From assembly GCA_002779235.1 (NCBI GenBank), contig PEXD01000011.1, positions 1 to 11,520 on the forward strand: a DNA stretch of 11,520 bases. Reading direction: 5' to 3'. The stretch comes from Candidatus Woesearchaeota archaeon CG07_land_8_20_14_0_80_44_23 (GTDB taxonomy: Archaea > Nanobdellota > Nanobdellia > Woesearchaeales > 0-14-0-80-44-23). Below, one piece after another: positions 6,098 through 11,520 of this stretch (the first letter of the stretch is position 1; each line of letters begins with the position of its first letter). The notes under the pieces were generated by a model, which worked only from the letters and a program-made list of their open reading frames with translations, was not told the origin of the DNA and searched no databases. The position numbers and the translations under genes are program-made.

Positions 6098-8845
6098 TTA
6101 TTTCCACACCCTTGCCTCCACCTTCGCAGGCCCCCACATTGAGGGCACTCCCCCTACTGCGAAAGTTTCTATTGAGAGCGACTGCTGGTTTATGTTGACA
6201 TCTAGGAGCCCATCCTTGTTAAGGTCCAGCTGGGAGAGCATGCTGTAAACAGCAAGGTCTGTTGAGTCAGAATGGTCATATGATGCTGTTCTGAAAGAGC
6301 AGCTCTTTGTCCCGGAATAGTCAGAGGGCACTTTTATTGTGGTGTTTGTGCCGTCATTGAATTCCAGAGTCCAGTTGCACCCTAATGCGTTTGAATCGAC
6401 AGCAGAATATGAAACGGAATTGTTCATAAGCAGAGTGTATATTACTCTATCATCAGGGCTTCCGCCGAAATCACTTGTTGAGGAGGTGCCTGTGCTTATC
6501 AATATTGAATTGTTTCCGGAATTAATTTGATTAATAGGTATGCTTACAAGGAATGGGTCTCCAAGGGACTGATAATTGCTCCCAAAGTCTGAAAGATTGA
6601 AAACCCGCACTGAATTCACAGTGAGATTGTGCGTCCAGTAAACGCCGGAGTATGAGGTAACCTTGGCGTCTGAAACCGCAACCCCTTCAGGAATCTGCAG
6701 AATTCCTGAGGTAATATAATTCCCGAATGACTGGCTTTCAAGTGTGATTGGTATCTTCCCGAAAATAAATGGAGGGCTTGAAGGTGTGTAGTTCAGCTTT
6801 ACATAGGAATTCGGGGAAAGCGTTGAGTTCACCCCGCTTATCACAACTATCTGGTACTGGTAGACAAGTGACTGGTTGACTATCTCATTTGCAAGCTGCT
6901 GCACAAATTGCGTTAATTGAGTGACATTTGTGCTTCCAAAAAATGTTCCGTTTCCTTTTTCAGCAATCTGTGTCATTGTGTAATTGGCGTTTGTGCATGA
7001 GCCCATCGGCCCGAGCCCGATAGAGTATATTGACGAGCGGTTTATGCTTCCAATCCTTGCTGCTGCGTTTATTGCGCTCTGCATGGGTCCTGTGCAGTCG
7101 TTTCCTGCGCAGTCTGAGACATAATCTTCATCGCACGTGGAAGGTTTGTATTGGGATGAGTTTGAGAGTCCGCTCTGGTTGCATCCCCCTGTGCTGTTCA
7201 GCCCACAGCATTCATTAGGGATTCCGTCAGTCATCAGGATAACATATTTCTTTCTTGACGAGTTGCTGTTCTGGGAGAGTATTCCATATGCCCTGTTCAG
7301 CGCGCAGCATGTGCAGGTATTTCCTGAAGGGTTATTCCAGGGATAATAATTTTTATTATTCACATATTCAATTAGAACTCCTGAGCTCTGGTTGTAATAA
7401 TATACTGCTGCATCATTGAATGTCACAAGCCAAATCCTGTTTCCTGAGAGGTTCATTATGGTGTTGATGAATATCTCGTTAAGGCATACTGCGACATTGA
7501 GCCTCCTGACATGGGGGTTTGTGAAATAATCTGCCTGGTCGCAGGTTCTTGCATCTCCGTTGGAGTCATTGTCCCCTATGCGCCCCTTCATGCTGGCTGA
7601 AATGTCTGTTATTATGGCCACATCTGCGTTTCCGCCGCTTATGTTGCCTGTGTTGTTCAGTGCGTAATGCCCTATTTTTAATGGAAGTGTCTTGTCGCTT
7701 ATCGCGCTGTAGTTCAGCATTGATGCAAGCGTTGCATTGTCAATTGTCACTGCTATTCTCCCTTCTGCCTCAGAATAGTAGACGGGCACTCCCGCGAGAT
7801 TCACAAAAAGTGGCAGGTCTGTAGTGTAGTTAAGGAATATCTCAAGATTTGTTATGTTCCCCGGCGCATACACTGACGAGTAAAGGTTAACAACATAGCT
7901 TATGCCTGGAAGGTATTCCGTCTTTGACGCTGTGTTTGAGTAGGGGTCGTATGAAACATCAGAATAGTTCAAATCTGAAGTAGAAGTGATTACCCTCAGG
8001 AAGCCTCCGCTCAGATATGCGCTGCTGTAGTTGGAGAATATGAATTCTATTGTGTTGAGCCCTGGCCTGAAATTGCCGAGATAGGAAGAGTTGATGCTGC
8101 ACTGGTAAGCCCTCATAAAGCCCCCTCCTGAGCAGCCGGCGGGGTATGTCCCAGAATTATTACCATTTATTTTAAATGTGAAGTTTGCAGGCACATCCAT
8201 TTCCAGATAGGCAGAGGAGATGTTTGTATAAGTTTGGGGCAGCATCATGAACTGTGTTATGTTTCCCTGCCCGACGAGCCCGCCGAAATACGCGTATGAC
8301 GGCTGTATCTTTGAGGAGATTGCCGAGAGTATTGCCCTTGAAGAGTATCCCTCCTTCGGCGTTGCCTCTTTTATCCCTGAAACAAGCCGGAAAGAGCTTG
8401 AAAGGTAGCTTGAATTCTCCTCGGAACTCAGGAATGAATTCCGTGAGTATATCTCCTGCCCATTCACATATATTGCAGCGCCCATCCCTGAAAGCTCGCC
8501 TGAAAGGGATGAGTCAATGAGCTCCTGCGACAGCTCCCTGGCCTCGTCTGCCTTTCCTGTTGCCCAGAGCTCGCCTATCAGCTCAACTGCTGAATCGTTG
8601 AGGCTTGAATTTTTTATTGCTCCGGATGAGACGAGATAGCTGATGTAGGAAATGTTGAGCTGCCCCGCTTTTATGCTTGAAAGGCTTTCCATTATGCTTG
8701 ATGAGGAATACCATATGTTATCAGGGGTTATCTGCCTTGAATAGAGGCTGTATGCTGCCAGGAGCCCTATGAGTATCAGGGATGAGGCCAGCAGGGCGTC
8801 AACTGTAAAGAATATTGCCTTTCTTGATTTAAAAAAGCTGCACAT
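6098..8845 (-). CDS. Pseudopilin-anchored vWA-domain surface protein, candidate pilus tip adhesin
   Basis: 915 residues from the ATG at 8845. I prefer it to the TTG at 8857: it sits one base after the upstream stop (TAA-A-ATG, the same arrangement as at 6096), has GGAA about 10 bases ahead, and keeps the basic leader short. The N-terminus SRKA-IFFTVDALLASSLILIG resembles a prepilin with Asp near +6. The exported region (about 40-400) is beta-rich and full of sequons. A vWA domain (about 407-660) has MIDAS DISAS (Asp414, Ser416, Ser418) and the TDG motif (Asp540), plus a DNDSNGD loop (425-431) just after the MIDAS. Twelve cysteines lie in this domain (about 435-617), with further pairs at 238/249 and 823/849. 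Near the C-terminus DLNKDGLLD (874-882) is an EF-hand/dockerin-like calcium loop. Bacterial Tad systems have TadG and type IV pili have PilY1/PilC-type tip proteins with vWA domains. By analogy this is a metal-dependent adhesin at the pilus tip or base. Confidence 0.87.
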   Translation of the reverse strand: MCSFFKSRKAIFFTVDALLASSLILIGLLAAYSLYSRQITPDNIWYSSSSIMESLSSIKAGQLNISYISYLVSSGAIKNSSLNDSAVELIGELWATGKADEARELSQELIDSSLSGELSGMGAAIYVNGQEIYSRNSFLSSEENSSYLSSSFRLVSGIKEATPKEGYSSRAILSAISSKIQPSYAYFGGLVGQGNITQFMMLPQTYTNISSAYLEMDVPANFTFKINGNNSGTYPAGCSGGGFMRAYQCSINSSYLGNFRPGLNTIEFIFSNYSSAYLSGGFLRVITSTSDLNYSDVSYDPYSNTASKTEYLPGISYVVNLYSSVYAPGNITNLEIFLNYTTDLPLFVNLAGVPVYYSEAEGRIAVTIDNATLASMLNYSAISDKTLPLKIGHYALNNTGNISGGNADVAIITDISASMKGRIGDNDSNGDARTCDQADYFTNPHVRRLNVAVCLNEIFINTIMNLSGNRIWLVTFNDAAVYYYNQSSGVLIEYVNNKNYYPWNNPSGNTCTCCALNRAYGILSQNSNSSRKKYVILMTDGIPNECCGLNSTGGCNQSGLSNSSQYKPSTCDEDYVSDCAGNDCTGPMQSAINAAARIGSINRSSIYSIGLGPMGSCTNANYTMTQIAEKGNGTFFGSTNVTQLTQFVQQLANEIVNQSLVYQYQIVVISGVNSTLSPNSYVKLNYTPSSPPFIFGKIPITLESQSFGNYITSGILQIPEGVAVSDAKVTSYSGVYWTHNLTVNSVRVFNLSDFGSNYQSLGDPFLVSIPINQINSGNNSILISTGTSSTSDFGGSPDDRVIYTLLMNNSVSYSAVDSNALGCNWTLEFNDGTNTTIKVPSDYSGTKSCSFRTASYDHSDSTDLAVYSMLSQLDLNKDGLLDVNINQQSLSIETFAVGGVPSMWGPAKVEARVWK

Positions 8846-8846
8846 T

Positions 8847-9329
8847 TTAGGTTCCAAAGCTGTATACGCTTAGGCGGGAGAGGGTGCTGTTGTAGAGCAC
8901 TATCTTTTCAGCTGTGGCGATAAGGTTGGCGCTCTTGTTTACTCCTGCCTGCGCGATTATTGTGGAATTGCTTCTGAGGAGTATGTAAAAATCATTGGTG
9001 ACACTGAAGAGCTTCTTTGTCCTTTCATAGTCAGATGAGAGAGCCAGGAAATTTTGGAGCTTCTCTGGATTTATATTGTTTCCGTCGTCGCTTATCCCTA
9101 TCCTTGATACGGTGCTCTCATTCCAATTCTGGGGGTAGCCTGGAGTCAGAAGCCCGCTGGATATTGACGCTGCCTCTATTCTCAGCCCCTCAAGGTCAAG
9201 CTCATCCTCATTGAATATGCTGCCGGCATACTTGAAATACATGGTCAGCGCTATGGCAAAGAAAACAACTGCCACTATGAAGTCAAGGGACCAGACCTGC
9301 GCTTTTCCTCTGCTTTTAATATGTTTCAT
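8847..9329 (-). CDS. Minor pilin-like protein (GKA|QVWSLDF type)
   Basis: A 160-residue protein. A basic leader (MKHIKSRGKA) is followed by QVWSLDFIVAVVFFAIALT, a class III-like prepilin segment in which the acidic residue is Asp at +6 rather than Glu at +5. The single hydrophobic helix runs from about 12 to 33. The exported head (about 40-160) contains PQNWNESTVSRIGI and a Lys/Leu-rich helix, and has no cysteine. The stop is one base before the preferred start of the vWA gene, so the two are likely translated together. The Trp-Ser-x-Asp-Phe start is, from memory, recurrent among pilin-like proteins next to archaeal vWA pilus proteins. It is probably the subunit contacting the vWA protein; that placement is inferred. 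Confidence 0.8.
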   Translation of the reverse strand: MKHIKSRGKAQVWSLDFIVAVVFFAIALTMYFKYAGSIFNEDELDLEGLRIEAASISSGLLTPGYPQNWNESTVSRIGISDDGNNINPEKLQNFLALSSDYERTKKLFSVTNDFYILLRSNSTIIAQAGVNKSANLIATAEKIVLYNSTLSRLSVYSFGT

Positions 9330-9332
9330 TTT

Positions 9333-9770
9333 TCACGGGCAGGATGGCCTGTTGAGGCATATCGTGCCGTTCTCCCTCATTATTGTAACGTTCGGGTTGA
9401 TATTCGGATCGATGAGTATGCTGTCATTAAGCGGCACACTTGAATAAACATCAAACTTTTCTGAAAAAACCGCGAGATATCCATTTGTTATGATAACATC
9501 GTAATCCAGCCCTTCAAGGCTTATGGGAAGTGTGAAGTTCCTGCTGTATCCATCCTCCACAATTGAAGCAGTATCTAGTTCAGATTGTATCTTGTATGCC
9601 AGGTCTTTAAGCAGCAGAAGCTGCCTCTTGTCCCTGAGCTGAGACTCTTTCTCGTTCACAAGATAAAGAAATGACACCATTATGAGAAGACCCATTGCTA
9701 TGAAAATCACAAACTCCACTGAAAGCTGGGCTCTTCTTGAGAACTGCTTGTTTATGGCTTTCATTTTCAT
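9333..9770 (-). CDS. Class III signal-peptide minor pilin
   Basis: A 145-residue prepilin. Leader MKMKAINKQFSRRA, then QLSVEFVIFIAMGLLIMVSF with Gln +1 and Glu +5, matching the class III rule exactly. The hydrophobic helix extends to about residue 37. The alpha-1 continuation is charged (NEKESQLRDKRQLLLLKDLAYKIQSELD), followed by a small beta domain. Two cysteines form a tight C-terminal loop, Cys138 and Cys144, separated by five residues including a proline. An in-frame ATG two codons in (9764) is an alternative start that would shorten the leader. The 4-base overlap with the preceding pilin gene indicates coupling. Small size and position in the operon suggest a minor pilin rather than the main filament subunit. 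Confidence 0.85.
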   Translation of the reverse strand: MKMKAINKQFSRRAQLSVEFVIFIAMGLLIMVSFLYLVNEKESQLRDKRQLLLLKDLAYKIQSELDTASIVEDGYSRNFTLPISLEGLDYDVIITNGYLAVFSEKFDVYSSVPLNDSILIDPNINPNVTIMRENGTICLNRPSCP

Positions 9771-10195
9771 CCGATTATCTCAACCCTGTCGCCTGTTGCC
9801 TGCAGGTGGATGTAGCGCAGCCCCTCGGCGCTGTTTATGCTTCCTGAGAGGTTCACCCGCGAGATGGCTTCCACATCAGAGGTAGCATTTGAGATTTCAA
9901 TCCTGAAGAGCACGCTCCTGCCGGATATTTCTATGCTCTGAACATGGTTCGGGATATAGGCCTTTATCATGCTCTTTGACGGGGCGCCCATGTAATAAAC
10001 GCTTTCTGCCTCATCAACTATTTCCTTTGCCACCTTGTATGACTGCTCGACTATCATCCTGTCGTTGGTCTCCTTGACCTGGTAATAGAAAACAGATATC
10101 AGGGGGATGATAAGGAGAGTGACAAATCCCATTATTATCGCGAATTCAAGGCTAACCTGCCCGCTATGCCCTCTAAGAACCCCTCTTTTTCCCAT
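9767..10195 (-). CDS. Class III signal-peptide minor pilin, first gene of the pilus operon
   Basis: A 142-residue prepilin. Leader MGKRGVLRGHSG ends in Gly, then QVSLEFAIIMGFVTLLIIPL with Gln +1 and Glu +5. The hydrophobic stretch reaches about residue 37 and is followed by a long amphipathic alpha-1 helix (VKETNDRMIVEQSYKVAKEIVDEAES) and a compact beta head. There are no cysteines. No Shine-Dalgarno is visible before the ATG, but a TATA box is centred 26 bases upstream, so the mRNA probably begins at the start codon. As the first gene of the tip/pilin module, it is overlapped by the next pilin gene by 4 bases. Probably a minor or initiating pilin; an alternative is a second structural pilin. 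Confidence 0.85.
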   Translation of the reverse strand: MGKRGVLRGHSGQVSLEFAIIMGFVTLLIIPLISVFYYQVKETNDRMIVEQSYKVAKEIVDEAESVYYMGAPSKSMIKAYIPNHVQSIEISGRSVLFRIEISNATSDVEAISRVNLSGSINSAEGLRYIHLQATGDRVEIIG

Positions 10196-10215
10196 GTGAT
10201 GCCGATATGGCCGGC

Positions 10216-10226
10216 TTATTTAAAAA
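10216..10226 (-). promoter_or_regulatory. TATA box of the pilin/tip operon
   Basis: The minus strand reads TTTTTAAATAA, centred about 26 bases before the ATG at 10195. The spacing predicts a leaderless transcript, consistent with the absence of a ribosome site. It lies in the 64-base gap after the prenyltransferase-like gene and likely drives genes from 10195 at least to 5122. Confidence 0.6.
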
Positions 10227-10259
10227 TCTTAGGGATGAATTTGGTGCTGCACAGAAAAT

Positions 10260-10910
10260 TTATTGCCCGCCTAGTTTTGAATAGAATGATATCGCATTGA
10301 TGAAGTCCCTCTTCTCAAGCCTTTCCCAGCTCTTGCCTGAGAAGACAACCTTTGCCCCTGGGGAGTCCCAGAGCAGCAGCCCTGACGCCTCGGGCGGATT
10401 GCTCTTTATTATCAGCGAGGGGCTTGCAAAGTATGAGCTGGAGATATTCTCCTTTATCATCTCTTTTGAAACAGAGGAGGGCTCTATCTTTCCTGAGAAT
10501 GCCTTGAGCGCGATTAGCCTGCAGGCGTCTGAAATCTCCTCCCTGCCGTCGTAGTTTATGCACAGGTTGAGGAAAAACCTGCTGTTTTCAGCTGTCAGGG
10601 AGATTATATTCTTTATTGAATCAACAAGCGCTCCCGAGAGGTCGTACCATTTTCCAAACACAGAAACGCGCACTGAATTGCTCTCGACAATTGGCCTTAT
10701 CTTCTCAATTATTGAGGAGATTGAGGAAGTTGACTCTGAGAATTCCTCGCTTTTTGATTCGGTGTCCAGCAGGTAAACAGTCATGACCTTGATGCCAAGC
10801 TCTATCTGCGTTCTGAGCAGCATCTCAACTATTTCTGTTCTCTTCAAGTATGCATCCTTTGAGGACGGCTTCTCAAAGAGGGTTATTGCAAGATGTTCAG
10901 GGATATTCAT
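10260..10910 (-). CDS. Divergent cis-prenyltransferase (UppS/DHDDS family) homologue lacking catalytic residues
   Basis: A 216-residue protein aligning by eye along the whole undecaprenyl/dehydrodolichyl diphosphate synthase fold. Matches include IPEHLAI (3-9) for the family's P-x-H-x-A-I, ELGIKVMTVYLLDTES (37-52) for the LGI-x-x-x-T-x-Y-x-x-STEN region, VRVSVFG (80-86), AENSRFFLNLCINYDGREEI (107-126), LLLWDSP (178-184) and a terminal LGG. The MDGNxRW segment holding the catalytic Asp is replaced by LFEKPSSKDAY. The R-x-x-GE diphosphate-binding segment is replaced by KSNPPEA, and the Mg-binding Glu aligns with Lys187. It is therefore probably not a stand-alone enzyme. I prefer ATG 10910 because a GTG at 10943 lies at the edge of the TATA box. 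A regulatory/structural subunit like NgBR is the leading idea. Confidence 0.8.
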   Translation of the reverse strand: MNIPEHLAITLFEKPSSKDAYLKRTEIVEMLLRTQIELGIKVMTVYLLDTESKSEEFSESTSSISSIIEKIRPIVESNSVRVSVFGKWYDLSGALVDSIKNIISLTAENSRFFLNLCINYDGREEISDACRLIALKAFSGKIEPSSVSKEMIKENISSSYFASPSLIIKSNPPEASGLLLWDSPGAKVVFSGKSWERLEKRDFINAISFYSKLGGQ

Positions 10911-10943
10911 CGTTCTTCCAGCCAATTCACACCAATTTACCAC

Positions 10944-10952
10944 TATATATAA
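10944..10952 (-). promoter_or_regulatory. TATA box for the prenyltransferase-like gene
   Basis: The minus strand reads TTATATATA, centred about 38 bases before the ATG at 10910. This predicts a start site near 10922 and a leader of about a dozen bases containing GGAAG. The box is adjacent to the TATA box of the divergent peptidase gene. Confidence 0.55.
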
Positions 10953-10957
10953 GAAAA

Positions 10958-10965
10958 TTTATAAA
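10958..10965 (+). promoter_or_regulatory. TATA box for the prepilin peptidase gene
   Basis: TTTATAAA is centred about 27-28 bases before the ATG at 10989, with no convincing ribosome site between (GAGAGA only). It fits a leaderless or very short-leader mRNA, like those proposed for the starts at 10195 and 5064. Confidence 0.6.
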
Positions 10966-10988
10966 CTTTTTGAGATTTTTGAGAGAGA

Positions 10989-11520
10989 ATGCTTGAATTC
11001 ATCCTCTATTCTGTAGCGCTGGCATGCATGCTTTTCAGTTCCATATCTGACATCAGGAAGCTTGAAGTGCCTGATTTTGCCAGCTATTTCATGATTGCCT
11101 CAGGAATCGGAATACGCCTGATATTCTCAATTCTCCAAAACAATTTTTTTACCCTGCTTGACGGGATTCTCGGCTTGGGAGCTTTCTGCCTGATAGGAAT
11201 AATCATGTATTATGCCGGCCAGTGGGGGGGCGGGGATGCAAAGATTATGATGGGCTTTGGCGCCCTTGCAGGGGTTGGGCTGAAAAGCATAATCCAGGGC
11301 GAAATCCCATTCCCTGCAGTCGCTTTCTTCTGCATGCTGGTGTCAGGGGCGGCAATAGGCATTGTGTACAGCACACTACTTTTTTTTAGGAATATGAAAA
11401 AAGTTAGCAGAGAGTTTGCAAAGTCGAGGCAGAAGCGCTCCTCTTTTGAAAAGGCTGCTATTCTCCTGTCAATCCTTGCATTAGTTATAATATTTTTCTC
11501 ATCACGGTTCTACCCTAACT
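10989..11520 (+). CDS. Archaeal type IV prepilin peptidase (A24/GxGD family), 3' end outside window
   Basis: The frame is open from ATG 10989 through the right edge (177 codons, no stop). It encodes a multi-pass membrane aspartyl protease of the TadV/CpaA, FlaK/PibD/EppA type. The first catalytic Asp is Asp21 in SSISDIRKLEVPD (17-29), with the family's D-x-R pattern. The second is Asp83 in the GGGDAK motif (80-85). Membrane segments are visible at about 1-20, 31-50, 54-76, 86-101, 106-133 and 155-172, with a basic cytosolic loop at 136-154. It would cleave the Q-starting prepilins encoded here on the cytoplasmic side. It is transcribed divergently from the prenyltransferase-like gene. The class III motifs of its likely substrates favour an EppA-like role, but family placement cannot be fixed by eye. 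Confidence 0.92.
   Translation, partial: MLEFILYSVALACMLFSSISDIRKLEVPDFASYFMIASGIGIRLIFSILQNNFFTLLDGILGLGAFCLIGIIMYYAGQWGGGDAKIMMGFGALAGVGLKSIIQGEIPFPAVAFFCMLVSGAAIGIVYSTLLFFRNMKKVSREFAKSRQKRSSFEKAAILLSILALVIIFFSSRFYPN

Noticed and set aside
8846..8857. TTG start adding 4 residues to the vWA protein
   Set aside because: It would overlap the upstream gene by 11 bases with a rare start. The ATG at 8845 follows the stop by one base and has GGAA at a workable distance.
10911..10943. GTG start adding 11 residues to the prenyltransferase-like protein
   Set aside because: The GTG abuts the TATA box, upstream of the predicted transcription start. The family homology begins at the IPEHLAI segment, just after the ATG at 10910.
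1..11520. CRISPR array, tRNA or rRNA gene, insertion sequence
   Set aside because: No regularly spaced direct repeats, cloverleaf-like segments, ribosomal stretches or transposase-like frames were seen. Nearly all of the window is accounted for by the genes listed.

Overview
The window reads as archaeal, most likely a DPANN-type genome (Woesearchaeota/Pacearchaeota/Aenigmarchaeota-like; the lineage is an inference). Three things point there. Pilin-like proteins carry class III (QxxxE) signal peptides. Promoters are TATA boxes about 26-28 bases ahead of start codons with little or no leader. The ATPase, platform and peptidase genes are of the archaeal Tad/Epd-like type IV pilus kind. No tRNA, rRNA, CRISPR array or insertion sequence is visible.

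Layout, left to right. Bases 1-342 hold two tandem hairpins (10-39 and 41-86) followed by a short reading frame with no in-frame ATG, probably the tail of a disrupted or unidentified gene. A class III prepilin, probably the major pilin, lies on the plus strand at 413-853 behind a near-perfect Shine-Dalgarno sequence. An AT-rich convergent terminator region follows (854-933). From 10195 down to 934 runs a minus-strand pilus locus. Read in its own direction it encodes two small class III pilins (10195-9767, 9770-9333), a third pilin-like protein (9329-8847), a 915-residue von Willebrand A (vWA) protein with a prepilin-like N-terminus (8845-6098) and a membrane-anchored exported protein (6096-5122). 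After these come a cytosolic winged-helix/coiled-coil protein (5064-4471), a GspE/TadA-type ATPase (4424-2850) and two GspF/TadC-type platform proteins (2837-2025, 2028-934).

Upstream of the pilus locus sits a divergent cis-prenyltransferase homologue that appears to have lost its catalytic residues (10910-10260, minus). Transcribed away from it is a type IV prepilin peptidase that runs off the right edge (10989 onward, plus). TATA-like boxes suggest the minus strand is made as several units: the pilin/tip module, the winged-helix gene plus whatever reads through it, and the ATPase/platform module.

As a working model, the peptidase trims the prepilins. The ATPase and two-part platform polymerise the major pilin. 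The small pilins, the vWA protein and the 5122-6096 protein form a priming or tip complex on the cell surface. The vWA protein, with an intact MIDAS, sixteen exported-side cysteines and two calcium-loop-like motifs, is the best candidate adhesin. The dead-looking prenyltransferase may be a non-catalytic subunit of the enzyme that makes the glycan carrier lipid, which would tie the pilus to N-glycosylation; this last link is inference.
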